NCBI RefSeq assembly: GCF_028746185.1
Contig: NZ_JAQIVH010000028.1
Coordinates: forward strand, 29,647 to 93,646
DNA from: Paenibacillus_E qinlingensis
GTDB lineage: Bacteria; Bacillota; Bacilli; Paenibacillales; NBRC-103111
DNA length: 64,000 nt
Direction of reading: 5' to 3'
The notes under the pieces: model-generated
What the model was told of the DNA's origin: nothing
Database searches by the model: none
The model's input: the letters and a program-made list of their open reading frames with translations, nothing else
In this document: in pieces, positions 17,538 to 26,803 of the stretch
How the letters are laid out: every line of letters starts with the position of its first letter
Position numbering within the stretch: position 1 is the first letter of the stretch
Position numbers and translations under genes: made by a program

Positions 17538-17991
17538 AGGACTAATCCTCCTTAGAATTTTTATTGAAAATTATGTATTCTAAGGAATAATATAAGCTTT
17601 AAGATTGTTTTCGTTCCGGCTGTCACCTTCGCATGTTCTCCGTGGCAAGGCCTGCCCCTGTTTCGAGGCTATGCAACTCTTTGGGGCCTTTTGAACTTTA
17701 AGAGTCCCGCTTTTGGAGTGACCGGTCCCACACTCCTTGCTCGGGTTGCGAGGCTCGGAGCGACGGGCGTGGCATCGAAAATTTTGTGCTGTTTGAGTGG
17801 GGCAGAGTGGGGGAGACGAGGGGAACTCTTTCTTTCAGCTCCTTTTTTTCTCTTTCCCTCTCCTCAAAAAATTCTGTTTAGCGAAAGGTCCGAAACCTCC
17901 TCCACTTTCCGCCACTGTCAGCGAAAAAACTTGGGACACGTCCCTCCGAGCATGGCTTGGGTAGCGATTGACCCCAGCGTGGTTGGGGATG
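17538..17991. other. 454-bp region with no convincing gene
   Basis: GC-rich compared with its flanks and rich in pyrimidine runs on the + strand. Frames that are open on the + strand here run on antisense to the helicase gene and have no ribosome binding sites. It must hold the promoter for the 17537 gene pair, but I cannot point to it with confidence. Confidence 0.4.
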
Positions 17992-20085
17992 TCACTCTTG
18001 GTCATCATCTTCATCCTCAAAAGGGGAGGAACCCATTTGTTTTGTTTTCTGTGGTCCGGCTTTCTTCAAGGAAATCCCAACAAAACCATCGACGCCATTG
18101 CTTTTGGATTCGTCGAATTCGATCCGCTCTTCGTCCAGAATCTTGCGGAAAGCATCCCAAAACTTTTTGGTGGTCATCTCTGCAAGTCCGGTGTGGCCAT
18201 TCTCCCTGCACCAGCTGCGGAACACGTCTCTCAACCGAGTCCGGCCAATCCTTCCCGCGCCTGGGGTCGGCTTAATACAGTCGCTAACAAATGAAAGCAT
18301 GGGGTTGATGGTCGCGCGGTACTCGGTCAGCATCTGTTCAGCAGCCTGAGAATGGCTAAACACGTAGTTTTGATCTCTCAGTCGCTTGAGGCCTTCCAAG
18401 GCGAAGTTCAGTATGCCGGGTAGTTCCGCTTCTAGCTTTTCGCGGAGATGTTTGTCAGCCGTCTTACTGCTGAATTTTGCACGGAACGGAAAGATGACCA
18501 GCCTGCGCGGGAATGCGTGAGACTTATCCCTGCTGTACGGCAGCCTGTTCGTGGCGAAGACTAACTTGCAGACAGGCTCGTACATGAAGCCCTTACCGTA
18601 CTTTACGTCTACATGAATGGGATCGCCGGAAACGATAGCCTTGAAATACTGCGTATTCAATCCTTTTTCGTCCACCTCGTTTTCCGCTGCGAGGTTCAAT
18701 GTTTTTCCTACGATCTCATGCCTAGCGAACGCGTTTTCCAGTTCGGCAAGGGGTACGCTGCTCGTGTTCTCCCTACCGCAAAGCAGCTTCAGCACGCTAA
18801 GAAGGACGCTTTTACCATTGCTACCCTCTCCGAAGAGGATGAAGCATTTTTCCGCCCTAGTCTCGGCGGTCAGGCAGTAGCCGAACATCTCCTGCGCGAC
18901 GCAGACAAGCTCCTGGTCGCCAAGAAAGACTTCATTCAGGAACTGCAAAAACTGCGGGCATTTCGCGTCAGGCGTGTAGGGTATTCGGATTTGAATGGTC
19001 GAATGGTAGCGGCGATCATGCGGCAGCAGTTCGAAGCTGTCGAGTGAGAGCATCCCGTTCTGAAGGTTGATGTAGTCGCGTTGTCCGTCTATCTGATCCA
19101 GGTACTCGGCCTCGCGCAGAAGCGCCCCTACGTACTGTTCCTCCAGTTTCTCCGTCCAAAAGTCGGGTACTAGATCGTGGAGAAAATCTCGAAGCTTTCG
19201 CTTGACGGCTAGGTCATCCAATTCTCTCCAAACGCCGCTTTCGTAAAGGTAAAAGCGCTCACCTTCCGCTACCCCGAGAGCAAGCTGGCTAAGCACGTAA
19301 CGGGCGTATTTGTTCTGGTTCATGCCGTTTGGCGTTCCACTCGCATCAAGGTAAAAACCCATTTCAGCAAGCGCACCGCCGAGTGACTGTGTCTGGACGT
19401 ACTTGTTATGGGACTCCTTGAGTGCCTGATTGAAGGTCCTCATCGGCACTTTGGCGGAGCGAAGCCGCTGTTCTAGGCGAGCGTAGTCGGCGGGGGACTG
19501 ATTCTTCAGCCTGTGAAATGCTTGCATGACTTGTGGCTCTAGGTGGGCTCCGTGGTCCCCAGATTCCAGCAGTTCGAGAGCACTCTGTGCCACCTGCAGA
19601 GACTCGCTTGTTTGATCTGGCATCAGAAGTCTTGCGGGACTGTTCACAACGTCGTTTTCCGAGTTACGCAGTACCTTTCCATGACAGCGTCCAATCTGCT
19701 CCAGACTGCAGCCGAAGGTCGTGCAACGGGTTGGGCCGTAGGACGCACTTTGCCCTTCAGCTTTTATCTTTTGGATGCGCTCCTCGCTGTGTGAGTCGTG
19801 TTTGGCGCTAAGCCTGGAAAAGGTGAGAGCGGCTTCGGGATGTCCCGATCGGGCGAGCATAGACACGATTAAATGCCACGTTTGCTCGTCGCAGCCACTA
19901 CCAACCAGTTGGCAATTAGTGTGATTGCGGATTTTTTGGCACTTTTTTGTTAGCTTAACTAAGTCAGGATCACTAGCTTCTATTACACAAGTTGATGCTT
20001 GTTGGATAGGAGCTACTCCAATACTTTTTTGAATTTCTGTCGATACTGATTCTATTACTGGGCTCAGTGTCATTCGTTTCATCAT
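17992..20085 (-). CDS. D5-like primase C-terminal / SF3 helicase
   Basis: 697-aa replication protein of phage/plasmid type. The SF3 helicase core has Walker A GEGSNGKS (about residue 440), sensor region NLAAENEVDEKGLN, and KLVFATNRLP with an arginine finger region FPRRLVIFPF. The N-terminal third contains spaced cysteines (CTTFGCSLEQIGRCHG) that may bind zinc. ATG 20085 overlaps the primase-polymerase stop as ATGA. Together with that gene it corresponds to a single primase-helicase in many elements, so here it is split in two. It should drive replication of the excised element. Confidence 0.88.
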   Translation of the reverse strand: MMKRMTLSPVIESVSTEIQKSIGVAPIQQASTCVIEASDPDLVKLTKKCQKIRNHTNCQLVGSGCDEQTWHLIVSMLARSGHPEAALTFSRLSAKHDSHSEERIQKIKAEGQSASYGPTRCTTFGCSLEQIGRCHGKVLRNSENDVVNSPARLLMPDQTSESLQVAQSALELLESGDHGAHLEPQVMQAFHRLKNQSPADYARLEQRLRSAKVPMRTFNQALKESHNKYVQTQSLGGALAEMGFYLDASGTPNGMNQNKYARYVLSQLALGVAEGERFYLYESGVWRELDDLAVKRKLRDFLHDLVPDFWTEKLEEQYVGALLREAEYLDQIDGQRDYINLQNGMLSLDSFELLPHDRRYHSTIQIRIPYTPDAKCPQFLQFLNEVFLGDQELVCVAQEMFGYCLTAETRAEKCFILFGEGSNGKSVLLSVLKLLCGRENTSSVPLAELENAFARHEIVGKTLNLAAENEVDEKGLNTQYFKAIVSGDPIHVDVKYGKGFMYEPVCKLVFATNRLPYSRDKSHAFPRRLVIFPFRAKFSSKTADKHLREKLEAELPGILNFALEGLKRLRDQNYVFSHSQAAEQMLTEYRATINPMLSFVSDCIKPTPGAGRIGRTRLRDVFRSWCRENGHTGLAEMTTKKFWDAFRKILDEERIEFDESKSNGVDGFVGISLKKAGPQKTKQMGSSPFEDEDDDQE

Positions 20086-20663
20086 CCATTTTGGCTGGGA
20101 TGGTAGATTAATTCCCAAGGGCTACGTCCTCCTTTCCATTTGTAAAGGCCTCCGTTGGTGTGACGAGAAGGGGGAAGAACTGTTTGCTGGCCATCGCCGA
20201 GCAAGGCGCATTCCTCATGTGGTTTGCTCGGGTGGATTTCCACGTATTTCTTGGCTTTTACGCCGAAGGAAGTGGCATACATTAGCCGCCTCCCACCCCC
20301 TGGTGTCGTAAATTCACATGTTTCGGGAAGATCGCCGTTGCTCCACTTCTGAAGCAACTCCTCACCGAATTCACCGTCAACGTCAATGGCGACGATGCCA
20401 GAAGAGGAACCAAGAACAAGTCCGACGTTCAAGTTAGGCCTTTGCCGCACCCATTCGTCGATGATTTCGTCAGAAGGTACAGACCTTTGCGTCCAGTCTT
20501 TGATGAGCGGTGCTTTCCCTGGTTTAGAGCAGTTATTTCGATGGTTTTCACTCATCCCACTATGATCGCATGAGCACAGTGGAATGACAGACCAGCCTAG
20601 CGAGGCATAGGCTTTCATTGCATCAGGTACGTTGCTGTAGGGATCAGATCCATTGTTAGTCAT
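20082..20663 (-). CDS. Bifunctional DNA primase/polymerase (Prim-Pol) domain protein
   Basis: 193-aa N-terminal primase-polymerase module. Visible are the N-terminal YASLGWSVIPL, the catalytic acidic motif VAIDVDGE and the GGGRRLMY and PPSRHTNGG segments of the family. The ATG at 20663 has AGGTAGGTG; an in-frame ATG at 20672 lacks a good site. It ends by ATGA coupling to the SF3 helicase gene, so both subunits are made together. Confidence 0.85.
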   Translation of the reverse strand: MTNNGSDPYSNVPDAMKAYASLGWSVIPLCSCDHSGMSENHRNNCSKPGKAPLIKDWTQRSVPSDEIIDEWVRQRPNLNVGLVLGSSSGIVAIDVDGEFGEELLQKWSNGDLPETCEFTTPGGGRRLMYATSFGVKAKKYVEIHPSKPHEECALLGDGQQTVLPPSRHTNGGLYKWKGGRSPWELIYHPSQNG

Positions 20664-21426
20664 CCAAATCACCTACCTTTAACTGCAACTTATCTATCTC
20701 ATATAGGAATTCTTCTTTTTCATAAAGATTGTAGTAGGAACCAAAGTCATTTGAGCAATCTTGACCAGGATGCAAGAATACGCTATTCAACATTTCGTTT
20801 GCGAGGGTATCCTCCCTAAAGTGCCAAGTTGCTTCAAGATGGTCTTCCTCAACTGTAATTGAAGAGGGAAGGGGTTCCCTTGTGCGAATCCCCTCAATCA
20901 TGTTATCGATCCAGATGCACCGCATGTGTCGGGGCACGTCTCGTAAAAGAATGCCTTCAAACGAATCCACTTTAGCAGTGATGGATGCTTGCTGCGCTCC
21001 CCATGTGTTATGGAAAATTGGGAGGGGATGCAAGAAGTACGGTGTTCTCATTAGCACATCACTTTTATCAAACGCATGAAGTATTATTTCAAAATCAGTA
21101 TTGTGGAGACTCGAATGAGAGCATGCTGCCGAAAATAAATGGTACCAAGGAAGCATTGCTTGTTCATCCTCCACTTGAACTGGATTTGCAACATCCCAGA
21201 TAGCTGAGTAGAACATCGAGCCAACGCGTGTACTAAATGCCGAAGATATGGGATGGGAAGGTTTGGGCAGAAGCTCGGAAAGGAATTCTCCAAACTTCGA
21301 GGCAGATAACTTATCGGAGTAGCACCTTATTTCGCAACATTTGAGAACGGCTTTCTTCTTATCGAGCAATTGGTAGAAATCAATGGTATGGCAGTATTTT
21401 TCATTTAGTAATCGGAAGATTTGCAA
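20656..21426 (-). CDS. Uncharacterised 256-aa protein
   Basis: TTG start at 21426 behind AAAGGAG. The 3' end overlaps the Prim-Pol start by 8 bp, so it belongs to the replication operon. No domain recognised. It has many aromatic, His and Cys residues (LKCCEIRCYS) but no clear zinc pattern. Confidence 0.65.
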   Translation of the reverse strand: MQIFRLLNEKYCHTIDFYQLLDKKKAVLKCCEIRCYSDKLSASKFGEFLSELLPKPSHPISSAFSTRVGSMFYSAIWDVANPVQVEDEQAMLPWYHLFSAACSHSSLHNTDFEIILHAFDKSDVLMRTPYFLHPLPIFHNTWGAQQASITAKVDSFEGILLRDVPRHMRCIWIDNMIEGIRTREPLPSSITVEEDHLEATWHFREDTLANEMLNSVFLHPGQDCSNDFGSYYNLYEKEEFLYEIDKLQLKVGDLDD

Positions 21427-21580
21427 TGTACTACACTCCTTTAGAGGTAATTTAATGGGGACAGTTGAGTAATACTAGTCTCTTTGCATGCATCTGAGAA
21501 TTAAACGAACTGCGTGGCTGTAAGGGCGAACAAGCAACATACTAAATCCGTGTGGTTTCGGCAGTTGCAGTCCAGATGTG

Positions 21581-22081
21581 TTACTCGTCCAAATCCCGAT
21601 CCCGATCCTGAGCCTGATCGAGTTGTAGATGCTCCGTGACATCAACTTGCACTTCCGCTTCTTCAGGAAAAGCGGAAGTGTCGCAGATTTCTTCCTCCGG
21701 CTGCACTTCGTGTTGCTCCGCTTCGGCTCTAGGCTGACTCAAATGCTTGATCAGCACGAAAGCTACAGGAGTCCCGTCATTATCGAGGTATAGGACTTCC
21801 TGAAAGGAAATGGTCGTTTTATTGCTAAAGTCAAGATTGAAAGCCTCTATCAACTCGGAAATTAACGGAGCAGAGTACACCTTGCCTTTTTTAGCGTCCC
21901 TGTCTTTGACCGGGAAGGATTCCTCGCCGTCTGGCAATTTCTTTCCGAAGGCGATCCCTTGGTCATTCAGAGAAAACTGTACAAGGTCTTCGACGCCGAT
22001 GTGGTCCAGCACTTCAACTTCGATTTCAATGCGCTTGCCGTCTTTCGCAAAGACAATGGAGACCTTGCTTCTCATTCCCAC
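21581..22081 (-). CDS. Uncharacterised acidic protein, 166 aa
   Basis: The first ~115 residues look like a compact beta-rich domain; the last 50 are strongly acidic and probably disordered. GTG 22081 and ATG 22075 are both possible starts; neither has a strong ribosome binding site. It lies upstream of the replication genes on the same strand. Function unknown; an acidic single-strand-binding or DNA-mimic role would be a guess. Confidence 0.6.
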   Translation of the reverse strand: MGMRSKVSIVFAKDGKRIEIEVEVLDHIGVEDLVQFSLNDQGIAFGKKLPDGEESFPVKDRDAKKGKVYSAPLISELIEAFNLDFSNKTTISFQEVLYLDNDGTPVAFVLIKHLSQPRAEAEQHEVQPEEEICDTSAFPEEAEVQVDVTEHLQLDQAQDRDRDLDE

Positions 22082-22509
22082 AGCTCTGCTAGTGTGTTTG
22101 CTTTGTACTGGCTGAAAGCCGAGTGAAGCGTAGCTGGCTCCGGTGGGCAGTGGGTTTCAGGACCTTTATTTCTAGTGTTTTCTTCATAATTGGTGGCATT
22201 GGATTTCCTCTTTTCTTAGGTTTAGTTTGGGGAGTTCACTGGATTTACCGAATCGCTGTTCAATATAGCTTTGATTGTCTATTTGGTTTTCAAAGAGCAT
22301 TTAGAAGTTCTTGACATCCGTGTAACTTCATTAATAAATCTAAGGTGACATTGGAATACCTCCTTTAATTGATGTTGATGTTGATGTTGTTCAAATGAGG
22401 CTTCCGTACAAGTTGTGGTTTTGTATCGGTTCACCTTGTAACTATAATTTAACAGGGTGGCATTCCGGCTACCTCCCGACGTTCTGTTATAACTTTTCCT
22501 TGACAAACA
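22082..22509. other. 430-bp region without a convincing gene
   Basis: Contains three tandem GATGTT hexamers at about 22368-22386 next to a strong minus-strand AAAGGAGG whose ATG opens only a 3-codon frame (MSP-stop), possibly a leader peptide. A 63-codon + strand frame (22123-22314) encodes a hydrophobic peptide but has no ribosome binding site. Confidence 0.35.
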
Positions 22510-22536
22510 AAAAAAGCCGTGCATTTAGCACTGGCT
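22510..22536 (-). terminator. Terminator downstream of the 22556 gene
   Basis: Minus-strand hairpin (AGCC-GTGC arms with a bulge, ATTTA loop) followed by seven T residues. Confidence 0.75.
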
Positions 22537-22555
22537 CTGGGTTATAAGGGTTTTC

Positions 22556-23026
22556 TTACTGGGGTTTTATTCGTTTATTTAGGTCTATCTTCCACGACTC
22601 CATCGCCGGAATGAGGCGGTTGAGCAGTTCAATTTGATCCTCAACAGGGATTTTGTGATACAAGCCAACCAACTCTCTCAAGTTCTCCAGCGTCTTTTCA
22701 AGTAGTGATTGTGACTGATTAATTGCTAGACTTTCATAAAGCGCCTTGTATTCTGATTTTGACGGTTCTTCAAGTGTCTCAACGTAGGCAAGCATCGCTT
22801 GTTGGTACTCGAAGGCTTCCTCTTGCGTAATGTCTTTGGACTTATCAAGCATTTTTCTAAGAAAGGGTTTGTCGATCTGCTGAAAAGTAAAGACAATGTA
22901 ATCGGCCAGTTCTTTGTCAAACCATATTCTTCCTTTCTCATCTTTAAAGTCTTCTTCGGTTTTCCCCAGCAAGTGGACGATCTTGCTGAAGTAGTTTCGG
23001 ACCGTTTTTTCCTCAAAGCCTATCAA
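22556..23026 (-). CDS. Uncharacterised protein with frameshifted N-terminus
   Basis: Helical soluble protein. The frame is open from about 23105 to 22556 and reads naturally through KLRYNIPWVAKQ upstream of the TTG at 23026. The only good start is the ATG at 23114 (GGAGG, 7 nt), but it is one base out of frame, separated by A6 and seven GAA repeats. From that ATG only a 14-aa peptide is made. With one A fewer the protein would be about 185 aa. The N-terminal part resembles a helix-turn-helix (WVAKQLIGFEEKTVRNYFSKI); identity unknown. Confidence 0.6.
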   Translation of the reverse strand: MIGFEEKTVRNYFSKIVHLLGKTEEDFKDEKGRIWFDKELADYIVFTFQQIDKPFLRKMLDKSKDITQEEAFEYQQAMLAYVETLEEPSKSEYKALYESLAINQSQSLLEKTLENLRELVGLYHKIPVEDQIELLNRLIPAMESWKIDLNKRIKPQ

Positions 23027-23083
23027 TTGTTTGGCAACCCAAGGAATGTTGTATCTCAGCTTATTTTCTTCAGTCTTGTTCTC

Positions 23084-23111
23084 TTTCTTCTTCTTCTTCT
23101 TCTTCTTTTTT
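23084..23111 (-). repeat. (GAA)7 microsatellite plus A6 tract
   Basis: Read on the minus strand, the ATG is followed by six A, seven GAA units and AGAG. The tract sits between a good start codon and an out-of-frame body, the layout expected of a slippage-prone contingency locus. Confidence 0.75.
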
Positions 23112-23409
23112 CATGTTTATCCTCCAGTATTCTCGATATTTGCCTTATTATAGGCTTTTTTAGGACAAGAGGACAACAAGTAGTTTTCTCGCCAGTAATC
23201 TAAGTATTGAAATCCAAATCGAAGAATGACCACACTCTAGCGAAATGGAAAGATGACATTGGAGTTCTTATCTTAGGAAAACGGTGGAGACCGCTGTGAA
23301 GTCACAAAGCTTGTGAGGCTAGAAAAAAAAGAAGCATTGTTCGACTTAGGATGTCTTCCTGTGAAAACTATTGTTTGTTCATTCCACTTGAAAGCTAATT
23401 TTAGAGCAG

Positions 23410-23441
23410 AAAAACCCCTATCCATAATTCGTGGATAGGGG
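23410..23441 (-). terminator. Terminator of the stalk-domain gene
   Basis: Minus-strand 10-bp stem CCCCTATCCA/TGGATAGGGG with a 7-nt loop, followed by TTTTT. Confidence 0.8.
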
Positions 23442-23533
23442 CAACATTCGTGTTTCATTTGTGTTTAGATTGTTTTATAGTGCCAGACCAAGCTTTATCT
23501 CAGGGCTGTCAGATTAAATGATACTTTTACTGT

Positions 23534-24886
23534 TTACTCAAAATCGACAAACTTGTTAAACTCACCGTGATTTGTCGTAATCTTTACAAAGAATGAACCG
23601 GATTGTGCTGTCATCGGTTTCCCTGTGCTGTCTTTAAATGAGTTTAAAGGAATAGTCAGACTGCCGGAAGGCAACTCAGTCTTGCTTGTAGGCGCATATT
23701 CGTAATCCTGAATTTGCGCTTTAGTGATCTCTAGCCCATAAGTATAGGTTCGGTCGTTGATTAGTAATCCATCCTTGTTTAATGTTACTAGCAACAGTCT
23801 TTCAATACGTTCTTGAGTTTCTTTGTCTAGTGCCGACCAATCTATTTTTCCGCCTTTGGACTGCTCTACACGAATGTCGTAATCTTCAGAGGTACTTATC
23901 ATATTTCCAGCCACAATGACGTACATCGGAGCTGTTGACTTCACGCCCAAGGCGTTGGTCAATTCAATGGTTGTCTCTCCGACCACTACGCCGTTAACTG
24001 TCGCCGAGTCTCCTTTTGTAAGGCCATTCTTGCCTAGGAAGAAGACTTGAAAGTAAGTTCTATCCTCTAGTTTCTCCGTCATTTGGCTGTGTTTTCCTCC
24101 GGTGTGCCCTACTGCCCCTGTAAAAGTTTGGTCGTTGCCCATCTGTATCTCGCGCATCGAATCGATTTCCATAAATGTGATATTGACGATGTCTCCAGCG
24201 TAACTGGACGGGGATTTCGCAATGTTAACGGGTACAGCAGCTTTTGCGATCTTGTCAAGGGAGAGCTTCGAACGGTCCGGTGAAAAGAACGCCTGCTCGT
24301 TCTGCTCAAGCACCTTGGCGCTCTCGGCGCTGAGGCTGACTCCGTCTGTGTATTGCTTCAGGGCAGATGTTATAGTCTCGATGCTGCTGCTTGCCGCGGT
24401 GGACCCGTTATTGAAGTCGTCCGCTTTCACTCCACCGCCGAACGGAACGTTTTGCACGAGAATGGTATACGTGTCCGAGTCAAAGTCGACGAAGTATCCA
24501 AGTGCTTCTGCCACTGCTCTGGCTGGGAGGAATACCCTGCCGTTTACATTTTGGGCGGGTACTTCCAGATTCGCATTTAATTTACCATTCAAGTAAATTT
24601 GTTTGCTGCCTACACTAAGAATCACGGATTTACTGTCTTTCACAATCGTAACGCTCTGAGTATTCCCGTTCCAGCGGATGTGCTCGTCGTCATTTTTCAC
24701 ACCGAGCGCGACTAGCAGGTCGCGTAGCGGAAGCAGGCTACTTCCACTGTCTATGAATGGGGTGCCGTATACGAACTGAACAGAAGTATTATTCACTTTC
24801 ATTTTAAGATCGGCAGCAAAAGAGACGTTTGCGAATAACATGGATGAAATGAGTGCGCTTGCTATAGCTATTGAAAGTTTTTTCAT
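23534..24886 (-). CDS. Secreted copper-amine-oxidase-N-like 'stalk' domain protein
   Basis: 450 aa with a typical signal peptide (MKKLSIAIASALISSMLFANVSFA). Residues ~25-145 form the stalk (copper amine oxidase N-terminal) domain: LKMKVNNTSVQ, SSLLPLRDLLVALG, VNGRVFLPARAVAEALGY. The remaining ~300 residues are an unrecognised domain. ATG 24886 has GAGGAG; in-frame codons upstream lack a site. Such stalk domains are frequent in Paenibacillus surface proteins. It is followed by a terminator and preceded by EcsC on the same strand. Confidence 0.82.
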   Translation of the reverse strand: MKKLSIAIASALISSMLFANVSFAADLKMKVNNTSVQFVYGTPFIDSGSSLLPLRDLLVALGVKNDDEHIRWNGNTQSVTIVKDSKSVILSVGSKQIYLNGKLNANLEVPAQNVNGRVFLPARAVAEALGYFVDFDSDTYTILVQNVPFGGGVKADDFNNGSTAASSSIETITSALKQYTDGVSLSAESAKVLEQNEQAFFSPDRSKLSLDKIAKAAVPVNIAKSPSSYAGDIVNITFMEIDSMREIQMGNDQTFTGAVGHTGGKHSQMTEKLEDRTYFQVFFLGKNGLTKGDSATVNGVVVGETTIELTNALGVKSTAPMYVIVAGNMISTSEDYDIRVEQSKGGKIDWSALDKETQERIERLLLVTLNKDGLLINDRTYTYGLEITKAQIQDYEYAPTSKTELPSGSLTIPLNSFKDSTGKPMTAQSGSFFVKITTNHGEFNKFVDFE

Positions 24887-24954
24887 GTTTATGTGCTCCT
24901 CGTTATGATTTATGTAACTCAATAAAACGCAGTGGTCGTCTTAGTTATTTAATC

Positions 24955-25575
24955 TCATTCAACGAATAATCTTTTAGCAATTTTTCCCATTCCACTTGTG
25001 GAAGTGCCGTCTACAACTGCCCCCGCGATCCCTCCGACAATCGGGATTGCTTTAGATAGGTTGATGATTCCTTTGCTGCCGAACTTCGTCAATAAGCGAA
25101 AGCCCACTTTTTGGTTTATTTTCTTAATGACTTCATAAGAAAGTTTCTTTAGTCCTTGCTCCGCGAATTTCTTGCCAACGGCAATACCCACATCCTTCAG
25201 GATTTCCACTGCTGCATTCCCGCACAGACATGCGTATGCCATCGCACGTACTTTATCGTCCTTCACGTCATGTCCGCTTAAGGTGGCGATTGCCGCGATC
25301 ATCCGAAGTTGAATGTACAGGACAGAAGCCAGATTTGCTGGTATCGCAACGGGTAAGGTTACAATACCGCCTAAACCTGTAATGAACCCTGATGTTGCAC
25401 TCTTTCCGCTCTGCCAGCGAATAAGCAAGTCTATCTGTGTCCGCACGTCACCGCATTTTTTTGAGTACTCCTCTGCCAACTCGTAAGCGTCGCTCGTTCC
25501 TGGCAAACCACCTGTGATTGCCTTCTCGTATGCCCAATCTAGTGCCTTGCTGATTGCCCCCTGTGTGATTGCCAT
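24955..25575 (-). CDS. EcsC-family protein
   Basis: 206 aa from ATG 25575, chosen for its GGGAAGGGG site. The frame is open to 25701 but without a site. The EcsC domain is recognisable: a hydrophobic, Gly-rich core (ITGLGGIVTLPVAIPANLASVLYIQLRMIAAIATLSGHD), later AMAYACLCGNAAVEILKD, and a Gly-rich C-terminal hairpin (IPIVGGIAGAVVDG). EcsC proteins are membrane-associated and poorly characterised; they are common on mobile elements. Confidence 0.82.
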   Translation of the reverse strand: MAITQGAISKALDWAYEKAITGGLPGTSDAYELAEEYSKKCGDVRTQIDLLIRWQSGKSATSGFITGLGGIVTLPVAIPANLASVLYIQLRMIAAIATLSGHDVKDDKVRAMAYACLCGNAAVEILKDVGIAVGKKFAEQGLKKLSYEVIKKINQKVGFRLLTKFGSKGIINLSKAIPIVGGIAGAVVDGTSTSGMGKIAKRLFVE

Positions 25576-25801
25576 TTGCCGTTCCCCTTCCCAAATTTCA
25601 CAATCAACGAGCAGGAAGTAACACTGTTCGTCAAAAAGTGATTCGCAACTGAGTTCCCAAACCCTACTCTGCGCTTCCAAATAGTTCCTTTGACCTATCA
25701 TGATTATACTAGACTAATAAGTACAAAAACAACAATAAATGAATGTTTGATGACCTTCTTCATGAAGATTCCCTTCTCTACCATTAAAGAGAGAAGGATA
25801 G

Positions 25802-26173
25802 GTGAGATTAGTGGCGGAATTGAAAATATTAGTAGGGAAGCGTCTCCGTCAAATGCGGAAAGAGAGAGGATTTACGCAACTCACTGCGGCAGAGAGATGT
25901 GATATGGAAAATACGTATTTGGCTGGGGTGGAGAGAGGTGAGCGAAATATTTCTCTTGAAAGCCTAGAAAAGATTGTAAAGGCGCTTGGTGCAGAGCCAA
26001 TTGACGCTTTTCGCTTTGGGGATTTGGAGATGAGCAAAGGGTTGGAAGGAAAGCGCGATGCAATCCGGTTACTCGCGGCATTTCTGGAGGAACGTAGCAT
26101 GGAGGAGATCGAACTAATTCGCAAAATGTCTAAAGACGTAATGGCAACAATTGATTCGGAGAAACGAAAGTAA
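25802..26173 (+). CDS. XRE-family transcriptional regulator
   Basis: 123 aa. Residues ~10-65 form a Cro/CI helix-turn-helix (LRQMRKERGFTQLTAAERCDMENTYLAGVERGERNISLESLEKIVKAL). The C-terminal 50 residues are helical. GTG 25802 is preceded by AGAAGGA. It is divergent from EcsC and is likely a master or housekeeping regulator of the element; its operator was not identified. Confidence 0.85.
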   Translation: MRLVAELKILVGKRLRQMRKERGFTQLTAAERCDMENTYLAGVERGERNISLESLEKIVKALGAEPIDAFRFGDLEMSKGLEGKRDAIRLLAAFLEERSMEEIELIRKMSKDVMATIDSEKRK

Positions 26174-26184
26174 AATTAAAGGTA

Positions 26185-26206
26185 CCCGATTCCTCGCGGA
26201 ATCGGG
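26185..26206. terminator. Hairpin between convergent genes
   Basis: Perfect 9-bp stem CCCGATTCC/GGAATCGGG with a TCGC loop between the XRE regulator and the ribbon-helix-helix gene. The U-run is weak on both strands. Confidence 0.55.
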
Positions 26207-26215
26207 CCATTTGCA

Positions 26216-26764
26216 TTATGCGGTTGGATAGTGCTGATCGAGGTACTCCTTAACAGCTGCGTTCAGAAGGCTGGCAATTTTAGCGATTTCTCCTCTTTCG
26301 TGCAGATTGTGTACTCGCTGGAACAGTGGCTTTTCCAAGTAGGTGGTAATCCGCTCGTACCTATCTCCAAATGGTGCTGCCTTTGGTTTTAGGCGCTTAC
26401 TGGGAGAGTTCAGATCTTCTGTTGGAATAGGATGAGAGCGATTTTGATTTTCCTCTACTTGTTCAGTCTGTTTGGTTTTAGGTTTTAGGACTGGTTTGGG
26501 TCGCGAATCGTGTTCGGGAGACTTGGTTGCTGCAGAGCTTTTGACAGGAATGGCTTTTCGCAATTTTGGGATTTCGGCGTTAAGTTTCTGTCCATCTTCG
26601 GTGTTTAAAGAATTTGTGACAGCAGTTCCTTCTATGTTGTTAAATTTCTCTTTATTGCTTAACAATACAGGGTTTGTCTCAGATGGGGAAAGTGGCTGTT
26701 GTCCAGTAGCCCAAAACTTCGGTCTTTCTGCTGTATTCGCAAGTTTAAATGAACGCTGCTTCAT
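26216..26764 (-). CDS. Ribbon-helix-helix DNA-binding protein with disordered N-terminus
   Basis: 182 aa. The first ~130 residues are Pro/Lys/Glu-rich and likely disordered. The last 45 (YERITTYLEKPLFQRVHNLHERGEIAKIASLLNAAVKEYLD) have the beta-strand/two-helix pattern of ribbon-helix-helix proteins used as plasmid centromere-binding proteins or repressors. ATG 26764 has AAGGAG. A ten-copy hexamer array begins 40 bp upstream. No ParA-like ATPase is present nearby. Role in partition or autoregulation is inferred. Confidence 0.65.
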   Translation of the reverse strand: MKQRSFKLANTAERPKFWATGQQPLSPSETNPVLLSNKEKFNNIEGTAVTNSLNTEDGQKLNAEIPKLRKAIPVKSSAATKSPEHDSRPKPVLKPKTKQTEQVEENQNRSHPIPTEDLNSPSKRLKPKAAPFGDRYERITTYLEKPLFQRVHNLHERGEIAKIASLLNAAVKEYLDQHYPTA

Positions 26765-26803
26765 AGTTGGTTATCTCCTTAGGGGATTATTAGGTGATGT
26801 GGC

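Noticed and set aside
17691..18294. Plus-strand frames overlapping the helicase gene end
   Set aside because: Antisense to a well-supported SF3 helicase, no ribosome binding site, no recognisable domain.
22123..22314. 63-aa hydrophobic + strand frame
   Set aside because: GTG start without a ribosome binding site in an otherwise gene-free stretch; kept only as a note.
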